From Methanosarcina spelaei (GTDB lineage Archaea > Halobacteriota > Methanosarcinia > Methanosarcinales > Methanosarcinaceae): a stretch of 63,784 nt of DNA. Positions 8,759 to 17,451 of this stretch are shown here, in pieces (position 1 is the stretch's first letter; every line of letters begins with the position of its first letter). The stretch is from assembly GCF_002287235.1 (NCBI RefSeq), contig NZ_LMVP01000334.1, forward strand, positions 1 to 63,784. The letters run 5' to 3'. Under the pieces are notes generated by a model, which had not been told where the DNA came from, did no database searches, and saw only the letters and a list, made by a program, of their open reading frames with translations. The translations under genes were made by a program, and so were the position numbers.

Positions 8759-9160
8759 ATGAAAAAAATGTTAAAGATTATGGCAATGCTCCTTGTCATT
8801 AGTGCTGTTGTTTTTGCAGCCGGCTGTTCTGATAAGAAGGCTGACACAACAGCAGAAAATGGATCTCAAGAAGAAATGACTAACGAAGCTCCAGTAGCAG
8901 ACCAAAATGTAACCGAGTCCGAAGATGTAGCTGCAGAGACTCCAGCTGCAAGTGACAACATTACAGTTGGAGACGAGCCTGCAGACAATTTAACAGTTGA
9001 AGACAATGGCTCTGCAGCTGACAACTTAACTGTTGAAGACAACGACTCCGTAGACGAAAACGTCACGGTTGAAGACAACTCCTCTGCAGATGTTACAGAC
9101 GACGCTTCTAATGTTACAGGCGATGCTTCTGCAGATGAAAACACTACACAAACCGTTTAA
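8759..9160 (+). CDS. Small acidic repeat lipoprotein
   Basis: A 133-residue secreted lipoprotein. The N-terminus is KKMLKIMAMLLVISAVVF followed by the lipobox AAGC, so the mature protein is anchored through Cys23. The mature part is Asp/Glu/Asn/Thr-rich and made of imperfect repeats around DNLTVEDN / ENVTVEDN, giving many NxT/S N-glycosylation sites. AGAGGT lies 8 nt before the ATG and a hairpin terminator follows. The function is unknown; it looks like a cell-surface spacer or cation-binding protein. The neighbours give no hint. Confidence 0.8.
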   Translation: MKKMLKIMAMLLVISAVVFAAGCSDKKADTTAENGSQEEMTNEAPVADQNVTESEDVAAETPAASDNITVGDEPADNLTVEDNGSAADNLTVEDNDSVDENVTVEDNSSADVTDDASNVTGDASADENTTQTV

Positions 9161-9189
9161 ATTAAATAACGTAAAAAGGAATTATCCAA

Positions 9190-9218
9190 GTAGCCTTTCT
9201 AATAGGCTACAATTTTAA
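9190..9218 (+). terminator. Hairpin terminator after the lipoprotein gene
   Basis: GTAGCCT (9190-9196), a 7-nt loop, AGGCTAC (9204-9210), then AATTTTAATTTTT. Confidence 0.65.
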
Positions 9219-9480
9219 TTTTTAAAACGACTTGATATAAATCGGCTCTAATTTTATATCTCTTTACATTGAAAGATTTTAAGAAAATTTTTGGATATAA
9301 TCATAATTAATTTTTGCTTACTGTCGTCAGAGAAAACATTATTATATATTTAATGATTTTGTCTCGTTTTAATAATCATATCTTATAAAAATATCTTCCA
9401 ATTCGCTGAAGTTAATATGAAGGACCTTTGTTTCTTTTTTATCATAATATATGGGAGTTTCAAAGACGGTCTTGAAACTT

Positions 9481-9561
9481 GCAATGTCGAACCTGCATAT
9501 CGAACTTGTAATGTCGAACCTGTAATATCGAACCTTGTAATATCGAATCTGCAATATCGAG
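9481..9561. repeat. Short degenerate TCGAACCTGTAATA tandem repeat
   Basis: About five units of a 14-16 bp motif (AATRTCGAACCTGTA) in the 629-bp gap between the lipoprotein and the first UbiA gene. A 69-residue minus-strand reading frame runs through it but looks like repeat translation. Apart from the terminator, the rest of the gap is AT-rich and I see nothing in it. Confidence 0.75.
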
Positions 9562-9789
9562 TAAGGCTCTAGAAACACTGTAAACTGATTAATATTCTGA
9601 TATGTTATCTCTTTGCTTGGACTAAAGAAGTAAAACTCTGAAAAGCCTCAGTCTGAAATAAAAAAGTAACTGCGTCTATAAATAAACCATTTTAAAAATA
9701 ATAACTTTCTAACTGTAATTTTACTCTTGTTTTCACAATTTTTATGTAATAGTTTCTTTAATTACCGCTATTATTATTGAGGCCAAAAA

Positions 9790-10683
9790 ATGATAGAAAC
9801 CCTGAAAGCTTATCTTGACCTTACACGTGCTCATTTTCTTCCTGCCTGGCCCCTGGTTTCCTGCTCTGGGTTATTGCTTGCTTTTGCAAACTATGGCGGC
9901 TTTTCCTGGGCGTTGACTATTAAGGTGGCTCTTATGGGCCTGCTTGGGTTTGAAGCCGGTTTTATACTTAATGATTATGTGGACAGGAACAGAGATAGAC
10001 TCGATGTAGAGAACACGCTTACAAGGTACTGGAGACCTTTTAAAGAGAGACCTATCCCTTCAGGAAAAGTTTCTTCAAAAATCGCCTTCTCATTATTTAT
10101 CCTGCTTGTAGCGGTTGTTTCAGCCTTGATTCTTACACTTCCCTATCCAAACTCTTTATACGTGTTCGCAATTATGATATACTCTTACGGCATTGAAGCT
10201 TTTTACCAGGTAAAAAAGAGAAATCAGGGTTACCCGATTGCCCAGCTTCTTGGCAGGACGGATTTTACGCTTTTTCCGGTGGCAGGCTATCTCTGCTACG
10301 GGCAGCCAGACATGACTATTCTACTCTACATGGTTTTTTTCTATCCCTGGACAATGGCGCATCTTGGATTGAATGACTTTATAGACCTGAAAAATGATCA
10401 GGCAAGAGACCTGAAGTCAATAGCCGTACTCTATGGTGAAAAAGGGACAATGTACTGGATTACAGGTTTTACAGTCCTGCATGTTCTTGCAGCTGTTTTC
10501 TTTCTTCCGGAGCTTGGAGAGATTGCTCTTTACGGTTTTTTTGCAGGCTTTGTAATCCTTGCAGGGGCAAATCTTTACATGTGGAGAGAGAAAAGTCCTG
10601 GCGCCGGAATGAAGATACTGCCTGTTTATCATGGGATTCTGATAATATACGCAGTTTCGATTATTCTTGACTTCATATACTGA
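9790..10683 (+). CDS. UbiA-family prenyltransferase, first of a tandem pair
   Basis: A 297-residue protein with about eight or nine membrane segments. Both Asp-rich motifs of the UbiA superfamily are present: LNDYVDRNRDRLD (about residues 60-75) and LNDFIDLKNDQARD (about 195-210). These bind the Mg-diphosphate of a prenyl donor. RxWRPFKxRPIPSGKVS after the first motif is also family-typical. The acceptor (quinone, methanophenazine precursor, glycerol phosphate or tetrapyrrole) cannot be told. GAGG stands 7 nt before the ATG. The paralogue at 10900 is collinear over its full length. Confidence 0.85.
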   Translation: MIETLKAYLDLTRAHFLPAWPLVSCSGLLLAFANYGGFSWALTIKVALMGLLGFEAGFILNDYVDRNRDRLDVENTLTRYWRPFKERPIPSGKVSSKIAFSLFILLVAVVSALILTLPYPNSLYVFAIMIYSYGIEAFYQVKKRNQGYPIAQLLGRTDFTLFPVAGYLCYGQPDMTILLYMVFFYPWTMAHLGLNDFIDLKNDQARDLKSIAVLYGEKGTMYWITGFTVLHVLAAVFFLPELGEIALYGFFAGFVILAGANLYMWREKSPGAGMKILPVYHGILIIYAVSIILDFIY

Positions 10684-10899
10684 GTTTGTTATATACCCGG
10701 TCGGAAAAATGGCACTGCTGAGAGGTGTCCTGGAGTTTTATTTTTTCTTCCTACTCCTTTTCGGTTTTTTCTCAATTTCTTTTTCCAATCACTCTAGAGC
10801 CAATTACTGTTAGTTTCCTGTTTCTGTTAGTTTCCTGTTTTTGTTAGTTTTCTGTTTCCATTTACAAAAAGTATAAGCATATAGTTTACTTTTATATTA

Positions 10900-11808
10900 A
10901 TGGGGGAGAGGAGTACGAAAGAAACCGTAAAAGCCTTGATAGATCTGACAAGAGCCCACTTTTTTCCGGTCTGGATTTTGCTTTTCTCTTCAGGCCTTGC
11001 ACTTGCTTTTGAGAATTACGGAGATTTTTCCTGGCCAGTGACATTCAAAGCCGTCTTAATCGGATCTTTCGGATTTGGAGGCGGGCTAGTGCTCAACGAC
11101 TTAGTTGACCGGAAAAAGGACAGTCTTGATGTTGAGGGTTCCCTTACAACCTACTGGAGGCCTTTCAAAAGTCGTCCGCTTCCATCTGGAAGGCTTTCCC
11201 CTAATTTTGCCCTGATAATTTTTCTGCTGCTTTCCGGGCTTACTGGACTGGTAATGATTACTTTGCCTTATCCAAACTCTTTTTATGTATTCTTTGCAAT
11301 GCTTTTGTCATGTATTTTCGAGTATTTTTATCAGATTAAAAGAAAGAACCAGAATTTCCCGGTCGCTCAGCTTGCAGGCAGGATGGATTTTACTCTTTTT
11401 CCAATCGCAGGCTATCTCTGCTATGGGCAGCCTGATATGTCTGTACTGCTCTACCTGCTCTTTTTTTATCCCTGGACACTTGCACACCTTGCAGTCAACG
11501 ATTTCATTGATACGGAAAACGACAAAGCCAGAGGAATAAAATCAATTCCCGTACTTTATGGTACTGAAGGAACTTTACTCTGGATTTCGGGTTTTACGCT
11601 TGTGCATTATTTCACAGCGCTTCTTTTTTTAAGACAGCTAGGTGATATTGCATTTTACGGCTTTATATCAGGGTTTCTGGTTCTAGGGTTTGCAAATTAT
11701 AAGCTCCTCAAAAAAAGAAGTCAGAAGGCTGGCCTGCTCGCACTTTTCCTTTATCATGTTTCACTGGTACTCTACTCGGGCTCAATAGTTATTGATTCTT
11801 TATTCTGA
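10900..11808 (+). CDS. UbiA-family prenyltransferase, second of a tandem pair
   Basis: A 302-residue membrane protein aligning end to end with the gene at 9790: VLNDLVDRKKDSLD and VNDFIDTENDKARG are the two Mg-diphosphate motifs, and CYGQPDMSVLLYLLFFYPW is shared almost unchanged. The pair clearly arose by duplication and probably now differs in substrate. The ATG at 10900 has no Shine-Dalgarno. Five codons inside, GGAG stands 6 nt before an in-frame ACG (10915), which aligns exactly with the paralogue's ATG (ETVKALIDLTRAHF versus ETLKAYLDLTRAHF). The true start may therefore be ACG; I kept the canonical ATG. The preceding 216-bp gap has a short TTAGTTTCCTGTTT repeat. Confidence 0.85.
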   Translation: MGERSTKETVKALIDLTRAHFFPVWILLFSSGLALAFENYGDFSWPVTFKAVLIGSFGFGGGLVLNDLVDRKKDSLDVEGSLTTYWRPFKSRPLPSGRLSPNFALIIFLLLSGLTGLVMITLPYPNSFYVFFAMLLSCIFEYFYQIKRKNQNFPVAQLAGRMDFTLFPIAGYLCYGQPDMSVLLYLLFFYPWTLAHLAVNDFIDTENDKARGIKSIPVLYGTEGTLLWISGFTLVHYFTALLFLRQLGDIAFYGFISGFLVLGFANYKLLKKRSQKAGLLALFLYHVSLVLYSGSIVIDSLF

Positions 11809-11866
11809 CCCGATCTGACTTTTTCTGCCCCTCTTTCCAACTCTTTTCAAATTTTCCCATCAACTC

Positions 11867-12838
11867 TTAATTTTTCCTTCTGCAAAGCCTCAGAGTATGG
11901 CAGCGCAGGCTTCCTCCTCCTGCAAGCAGGGCATCGGGGTGAAAAGAAATAATCTCGATACCTTCATTTTCAAGGTTTTTCCTGGTTTTGTGATCAAGTG
12001 CAGTATCGTAGTGAAAAATAGTTCCGCTTTCGAGAGGAACAAAAGAACAGGCCAGGCGTCTTTGTTCTGAATCCGAAACAGAAATAATTTCCATTCTTTT
12101 CTCATGCATGAAAGCTTTAAAATCGATTTTTTCGATGGAATCTTCAGTAAACAGGCAGCTTTCCTTAAATGCAGGTAGATAAGCAAGGGAAAGATCTTCC
12201 CTTATTCTATTGAAGACAGTATCAGGGTGCATATATCGCCTGGCTTTCGGAACCCGGACATAAATAACTTCACTGAAGTCTTTCAGAACATTTGAAATAA
12301 ATTCCTTGATAAATGGGTAGGTGTGCCTTTCCGTATCAGCTACAAAGACTGTTTCTTTTGAAAGCAAGAGACAGCCTTCAAAAAACCCCTGCCCTCCATT
12401 GAATTCGCTTAGAATGGGAATTCCCAGATTATTCAGGGCTTCCTTTACAACAACTTCTTCTTTCTCCCTGGCAGGCGGGCGCATTCTTGAGAGAATAGCA
12501 CCTTTTCTGGAAATAGCTGCAGTATCATGTAAAAAAGTTAGATTTGGCATCTTCGTAATTAAGTCTATGTTTTCGTCCACATAATCCTCAAGTTCATAAA
12601 TCCTGACGCCGCTTGACTCCAGCAACTCTTGGTAACTTCTATGCTCTTTGATATACCCGGAAATTTCAGGGACCTTATCGTATAGCCAGTATTTGTAGTT
12701 CGATTCGTTGAGTAGAGAAAGTTCTTCTCCAGGCGTATGCATCATTACACTTTTCAGCCGCCCTAGTTCCTCACACCCGTAAATGATATCTGGCCTTGTT
12801 TTTTCGGCCCTTTTCAGTTCATCAATCTCGCAACCCAT
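11867..12838 (-). CDS. Arginine-deiminase-like guanidino-group-modifying enzyme
   Basis: A 323-residue member of the arginine deiminase/amidinotransferase superfamily. Visible marks are PNLTFLHDTAAI (residues 98-109; arginine deiminases have FTRDP), the active-site His204-x-Asp206 in RRYMHPDTVF, FFEGC around Glu154, and the C-terminal GGGSLRCHTLRL with Cys313 as the likely nucleophile. So the His/Asp/Cys catalytic set is present, while the Arg of the FxRDP motif is replaced. It should attack a guanidino or amidino carbon, but free arginine may not be the substrate. It ends a minus-strand cluster, 32 bp after the EgtD-like gene. GGGAG lies 9 nt before the ATG. Confidence 0.75.
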   Translation of the reverse strand: MGCEIDELKRAEKTRPDIIYGCEELGRLKSVMMHTPGEELSLLNESNYKYWLYDKVPEISGYIKEHRSYQELLESSGVRIYELEDYVDENIDLITKMPNLTFLHDTAAISRKGAILSRMRPPAREKEEVVVKEALNNLGIPILSEFNGGQGFFEGCLLLSKETVFVADTERHTYPFIKEFISNVLKDFSEVIYVRVPKARRYMHPDTVFNRIREDLSLAYLPAFKESCLFTEDSIEKIDFKAFMHEKRMEIISVSDSEQRRLACSFVPLESGTIFHYDTALDHKTRKNLENEGIEIISFHPDALLAGGGSLRCHTLRLCRRKN

Positions 12839-12870
12839 ACCCTGAATCTCCCACTTAACCTATGTCGTTC

Positions 12871-13896
12871 TCAAACACGTTTTTTTGCAAGGATTATGGC
12901 ACTTTCCCGGTCTTCACTCAGGAAACCCTTGAGGACCTCAAATCCGCAAATGTCCAGAAAATCTATAACCTGGTCATATGTATATTTATAAGTGAAACCC
13001 ATCCGGATGACGTCTCCTTCTCTGAAGCCCATGGTTTCTTCTCCAATCGTGAGTTCAGTATCCTTCAGGATATACAGACTCTTCCTGGTTCTGTATACTC
13101 CCCCTATCCTTGAGTTTACATGAGCAAGCAAGAGTTCAAAATCGAAATCCTCAGGATCCATTCCGTACTGAAGCAGGGGATACATATTGAAGAGGATATT
13201 CTCTCTTGAAGTATACGTGCCCATTACGGATCTCCTTACAGATTGTGCCTCCGGGCCATCAGTAGGCAGCAGGCTGGCATCGAAGAAAAAAAGATCTCCC
13301 TGCTCGAGATTTTCATGGACAAGCTGAAGAATGAACTCTGGCTCGTAATTGCAAAAGGTATTTCCCAGAATACAGAAAAGAATCGGGCGACGCCAATTTA
13401 TTTTAAGGGCTGCCATATCCTCTATGAAACCAACTATTCCTTTCTTTTCTACAGGCAGGTTATCGACCTTTTCAAGGGCGATATCTACAAACTCACTGTT
13501 TATATCGATAGGGTAATAGCGTATCGACGCTTTTCCTGAGTACTCATTTTCAGCTAGATTTTTCTTTACTAATGCTTCGAGAAAAATTCTTTCTTTCTCT
13601 CCATTTCCAACTCCCACACTTACGAGACTCATGCCTGTTGGAATAAATCTCACGATGGAGTCCAGATTTTTTTCCAGAAGGACTTTAAGCTGCCTGGCTA
13701 CAGGAAACGCCTCAGCCCCATCAAGTTTCAGCCAGTTTTTTGCTCCTCCGGTACCGGTATACAGAAGATAATCAGGCAGTTCATGGTTTTTCAGGCATTG
13801 GCAGAGTCTTCCTTCTATTTCCTCCTTACTTGTAATTACTGTCTTTTCCTTATTTTCCGAAACCCGTCCAAATTCCACTCTTCCTGTACTGTTCAA
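12871..13896 (-). CDS. EgtD-like SAM-dependent methyltransferase
   Basis: A 341-residue protein resembling the EgtD/DUF2260 family of histidine-specific N-methyltransferases. It shows LVSVGVGNGEKE (SAM-binding loop), IRYYPIDIN (acidic ribose-binding end of beta-2), CILGNTFCNYEP (family LGN-T-x-x-N motif) and FFFDASLLP. EgtD trimethylates the alpha-amine of histidine in ergothioneine synthesis; no sulfoxide synthase (EgtB) or EanB rhodanese is nearby, so another substrate is likely. The start is TTG with AAGGTGA just upstream. It lies between the radical SAM gene and the deiminase-like gene, suggesting one pathway. Confidence 0.75.
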   Translation of the reverse strand: MNSTGRVEFGRVSENKEKTVITSKEEIEGRLCQCLKNHELPDYLLYTGTGGAKNWLKLDGAEAFPVARQLKVLLEKNLDSIVRFIPTGMSLVSVGVGNGEKERIFLEALVKKNLAENEYSGKASIRYYPIDINSEFVDIALEKVDNLPVEKKGIVGFIEDMAALKINWRRPILFCILGNTFCNYEPEFILQLVHENLEQGDLFFFDASLLPTDGPEAQSVRRSVMGTYTSRENILFNMYPLLQYGMDPEDFDFELLLAHVNSRIGGVYRTRKSLYILKDTELTIGEETMGFREGDVIRMGFTYKYTYDQVIDFLDICGFEVLKGFLSEDRESAIILAKKRV

Positions 13897-13933
13897 TTTC
13901 TCACCTTCTCCACAAACTATTCAACAGCACATT

Positions 13934-13979
<46 letters not shown>

Positions 13980-14050
13980 TCTTTTTAACACATGTTATTG
14001 CCTGAGTTCTTCTTTTCCCGTTCTTTTACCATTGTTTTACAATCTGCCAT

Positions 14051-15193
14051 TTATTTGAAACACTGCTGGCACTCCATTCTGAGGGCTTCAAGAGGGTCGA
14101 TACCACGTTTTATTCCTACGCTGTAAGCATATCCCCTGCAGCCTATGCACTCTTCTGCATATTCGCAGTTTTTGCACCTTCCCTCGAGCATTTTATCGAT
14201 GTTTCGGACATAGGTGAAAAGACTGGAATCATAAATTTCCCGAAGGCTCATTTTGTTTATATTATAGGGATATTCCCCTCCAACTTTAAACGCAGGATGC
14301 TCGTCCAGCTTTGTAGGCGCGCAGGGCCGGACATTTCCTTCTATATTGATATACAGGCTGTAAAGGTGCTGAAGGCAGCCACTTGCTGTAATCGGTGTGT
14401 AAGGCAGCCAGTCATAACCGTAATATCTCCGGTCGATTTCCAGCAGTTTTAATTTATACTCCTTTATTTCGTCAGCCGTGAGCAGCTTATCTTCAAGTTC
14501 ATCATTCGCTCTGCCTGTCGGCGTTAGAATTTCCATATTGGGGAAAATATTGTTTTGCCTGCAGAAATGCCAGATCTCCTCTATTTCTTCCAGATTCATT
14601 TTGTTACTGACAAAAGAAACTCCCAGACGAAGTTCTCCAGGTCCTGCAGGTTTTGAAAAGCCTGTTTTGAGAAGGTTTTGAAGCCCTTTTTTGATATCTT
14701 CGGAGGCTCCTGCTCTTCCTGCGAGGTAGTCCTGAACCTCGGGCTTAAGGGAATCTAACTTTCCCATTACTGAGGCATTATGTTTGTACAGGAATACTGC
14801 AAGCTCTTCTGTCATCAAAACTGTATTCGAAAAAATTACTGGGATTATTCCCAGGGAATCAATATAGGCTATTAAACTCCTGAAACTCGGGTAAAGGGTC
14901 GGCTCTCCTCCCCCTATTACGACCACAGACCTGGCCCCGAGTTCTTTTGCCTCCTGAATAATACGCTTGAGATTATTAAAATCAGCTATTTTTGCCGAGT
15001 CCTCACCACTCTGTGCATAGCAATAGCGACAGTGAAGATTGCAGGACTTATTCGTTTCAAGGCGTATGGCTAAAAGCCTGTTTGAGTTTCGTGCCTGATG
15101 AGCTTCCTGTGCTCCATACATGTACCCTTTCAGTACCGGAGGCGGTGAAAACAAGCTTATAGTCTCCAGGTTCTTTAATTCTTTCTCCCACAT
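14051..15193 (-). CDS. Radical SAM protein with a SPASM-like C-terminus
   Basis: A 380-residue radical SAM enzyme. The 4Fe-4S/SAM motif is Cys51-x3-Cys55-x2-Cys58 in KSCNLHCRYCYAQSGE, followed by GGGEPTLYP, the SAM-binding GGE motif. The C-terminal third has extra cysteines (NVRPCAP, then GRCKNCEYAEECIGCRGYAY, then ECQQC) that would hold one or two auxiliary clusters, as in SPASM/twitch enzymes that modify peptides or small molecules. It is first in a minus-strand group with an EgtD-like methyltransferase and a deiminase-like enzyme, 154 bp upstream of the former. A TATA-like stretch immediately precedes the ATG, so the real start could be a little further in. The substrate is unknown. Confidence 0.85.
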   Translation of the reverse strand: MWEKELKNLETISLFSPPPVLKGYMYGAQEAHQARNSNRLLAIRLETNKSCNLHCRYCYAQSGEDSAKIADFNNLKRIIQEAKELGARSVVVIGGGEPTLYPSFRSLIAYIDSLGIIPVIFSNTVLMTEELAVFLYKHNASVMGKLDSLKPEVQDYLAGRAGASEDIKKGLQNLLKTGFSKPAGPGELRLGVSFVSNKMNLEEIEEIWHFCRQNNIFPNMEILTPTGRANDELEDKLLTADEIKEYKLKLLEIDRRYYGYDWLPYTPITASGCLQHLYSLYINIEGNVRPCAPTKLDEHPAFKVGGEYPYNINKMSLREIYDSSLFTYVRNIDKMLEGRCKNCEYAEECIGCRGYAYSVGIKRGIDPLEALRMECQQCFK

Positions 15194-15301
15194 ATAAAAA
15201 TATATATTTGACGTTCCTTATCAAATTACAAGAAACTAAGTGCTTTTTGAGTCTATCTTCTAACTGATAAAAATGTAATGTATTGACAGTAAACAAGTAT
15301 T

Positions 15302-15368
15302 CCAGTTACTTTGGTTTTGTTTTTCCAGTTACTTTGGTTTCGTTTTCCAGTTACTTTGGTTTCGTTTT
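15302..15368. repeat. 22-23 bp direct repeat, three copies
   Basis: CCAGTTACTTTGGTTTCGTT recurs at 15302, 15325 and 15347 in the gap upstream of the radical SAM gene and of the 15492 gene. The rest of the roughly 300-bp gap shows only AT-rich promoter-like sequence. Confidence 0.9.
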
Positions 15369-15491
15369 ATAACTCATTTAACGCAATATGACAAATTCAG
15401 TATTATTCTTATTCTTCCTGATTAAATTGAGTAAGGTTTAATTATCTTCCTCACATAGTTTTTTTCAATTTTTAGAGGGAAGTGACTGACA

Positions 15492-16322
15492 ATGAACAGA
15501 AAGATGACCATTTTTGGAGGATTTGTCTTATTTTTTCTCTTTTTGCTTGTGTTGGGTTCAATGTATTTGGAAAATGAAAACGAAGAAATGTATAATGACA
15601 GTCTTATGAGTAATTATGAATATGATATAATTATAGAAAGCAACAGAACCCTGCAAAATGTAACTTTGTATTTGCCTGTTCCAGTTTTTGAGAATGAATC
15701 CGAAGTAGGACTGGAAATGGTGAATGGTGATTATTACAATAAGCCTTCAAATTGGAATCTTAGCCTTGAAGATACTGAGCATGGACTAATGTTCAAAATG
15801 GAAACTGTCGAAATTAAACCTGTTTATCATTCTCTTCCTGTAGCTGTACCCGAGCCTGAGCCTGGATCTGAAAATATTGAAGATGAAGTTGAGGAAGAAG
15901 AACAAATAGTGGAGTCCAATGAATACTCAGAAGAAACTCCAGTTTTGACATCGTTTGATTTCGGGACCAATGTAAAGGCTGACCATATGATTAATACCAG
16001 ATTTCCTGTTGGTAATGAGCCCGTGCTCCTGCCCAAACATAATCTTCGAGAATCCGAAGAAGAACCTATAGTTTCCCGATCTGAGCATCTCAATCCCGAA
16101 CATTTTGATTACGAAAGCCTTGTCTATGCACACTATGATACGTCTCATGATGCCGATGTCCAGATTTTTGTCGAGCTCAATAGCCGGAATGAATGGTGGA
16201 TCTATGGATGGCAATATAATGACTACGTTGATAGAATTTCTATCCGGCTTTCAGGCCCGCAGGAAGGCTGGGTAAAGGTGGAAGGAAAACTTACTACAGG
16301 AGACGGAATTTACAGAGAATAA
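15492..16322 (+). CDS. Membrane-anchored extracellular protein of unknown function
   Basis: A 276-residue protein with one N-terminal membrane helix (IFGGFVLFFLFLLVLGSMYL) that works as an uncleaved signal anchor. The extracellular part has NxT/S glycosylation sites, an acidic Pro-rich linker at about residues 115-150 (VPEPEPGSENIEDEVEEEE) and a C-terminal globular part rich in Trp and Tyr. The N-terminal third (YDIIIESNRTLQNVTLYLPVPV) resembles beta-strand surface domains. No family was recognised. GAGGGAAGTGA lies before the ATG. It may be followed in the same transcript by the SPL-type gene 130 bp downstream. Confidence 0.7.
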   Translation: MNRKMTIFGGFVLFFLFLLVLGSMYLENENEEMYNDSLMSNYEYDIIIESNRTLQNVTLYLPVPVFENESEVGLEMVNGDYYNKPSNWNLSLEDTEHGLMFKMETVEIKPVYHSLPVAVPEPEPGSENIEDEVEEEEQIVESNEYSEETPVLTSFDFGTNVKADHMINTRFPVGNEPVLLPKHNLRESEEEPIVSRSEHLNPEHFDYESLVYAHYDTSHDADVQIFVELNSRNEWWIYGWQYNDYVDRISIRLSGPQEGWVKVEGKLTTGDGIYRE

Positions 16323-16451
16323 TTATAGAAAATAACTATTGAGAGCAGGCTCTTCTTCTCTACTTTTTGGAGTGTGTTTCCTGATACAAAGTTCTTCTTA
16401 GGTTCTCCTTTCTTAAGTTTATTATAGCTCTCACTCCTATCTTATTCCAGG

Positions 16452-17414
16452 ATGTTTGAAGAAATCAAGGTTAAAAAAGCTCTGAACCGAATAAATAAAT
16501 CCAGCAGGATTAATCTACCATTCCACTGGGATCTTAATATCTACAGAGGCTGTGAGCATGGCTGCAATTATTGTTATGCAATGTACTCTCACAGCTATCT
16601 GGAAGAAAAAGAGGGTTCTGCTTTTTTAGAAGATTCCGAGAAAAAATTTTGTCTTTCTTCTAAGGAAAGGGATTGTGCCTTTTTTAAAAAGATTTATGTA
16701 AAAACCAATATTTTAGAAGCTCTTGAAAAGCAGCTTGCAGCACGAAACTGGAAAAAGGAGGTAATTAATATAGGCGGGGTCTGCGATAGTTATCAGCCTG
16801 CAGAAGCAGAGTACGGGCTGATGCGTCAGGTTCTGGCATTGATGATTAAACACCGAAATCCGGTCACTATATCTACAAAATCGGAGCTTATTCTTAGAGA
16901 CTTTGATCTTCTAACAGAACTTGCTGAAATAACACACGTTAATGTTGCGGTTACGGTTACAACGGTGGATAAGAGTTTAAGTTCACTACTGGAACCCCTG
17001 GCTTCGTCTCCTGAAAAACGATTTTCAGTCCTGCAGGCTTTTAAAAGTACAGCTGTCATTACCGGAATCCATATGATGCCGATCCTTCCTTTTCTTACCG
17101 ACAGTCCTCAGAATCTAGAGCCAATTATGTCCCTTGCAGCCGAATGTGAAGTTGACTATGCTTTGCCCGGCATTCTTTACCTCAGGGGTGAAACCAGAAA
17201 ACATTTCTTCAATTTCCTTGAACTCAAATTTCCTGAACTTACTGACCCATACCACAAATTATATGCAAAAGGAGAAGCTGATAGAGCCTATAAGGCTGAA
17301 CTTTACGGAATACTCAGCTCTCTTATGGAAAAATACCATTTGTCCGGGGACTACATGAAACCCATGCAGTCACAACTTTCCCGTTTGAAACAGCTCAAGT
17401 TAACGGACTTTTGA
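16452..17414 (+). CDS. SPL-type radical SAM protein (DNA repair photolyase family)
   Basis: A 320-residue radical SAM protein of the SplB-related group. The cluster motif is in [18 protein letters not shown] (C-x3-C-x2-C, residues about 36-43). [22 protein letters not shown] is the characteristic downstream motif, and [18 protein letters not shown] is typical of the COG1533 family. Family members include spore photoproduct lyase, but most archaeal ones have no proven substrate, and the C-terminal substrate cysteine of SplB is not evident here. The start is an ATG without a clear ribosome site. Confidence 0.85.
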   Translation: MFEEIKVKKALNRINKSSRINLPFHWDLNIYRGCEHGCNYCYAMYSHSYLEEKEGSAFLEDSEKKFCLSSKERDCAFFKKIYVKTNILEALEKQLAARNWKKEVINIGGVCDSYQPAEAEYGLMRQVLALMIKHRNPVTISTKSELILRDFDLLTELAEITHVNVAVTVTTVDKSLSSLLEPLASSPEKRFSVLQAFKSTAVITGIHMMPILPFLTDSPQNLEPIMSLAAECEVDYALPGILYLRGETRKHFFNFLELKFPELTDPYHKLYAKGEADRAYKAELYGILSSLMEKYHLSGDYMKPMQSQLSRLKQLKLTDF

Positions 17415-17451
17415 GAGAATGATTTTTGATTTTTGCATAAATAGTACCGTG

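Noticed and set aside
9369..9578. Minus-strand 69-codon frame
   Set aside because: It runs through a degenerate tandem repeat, has no family resemblance and no ribosome site.
12871..13896. Ergothioneine biosynthesis
   Set aside because: Neither EgtB nor EanB homologues are present nearby, so the EgtD-like fold alone does not justify it.
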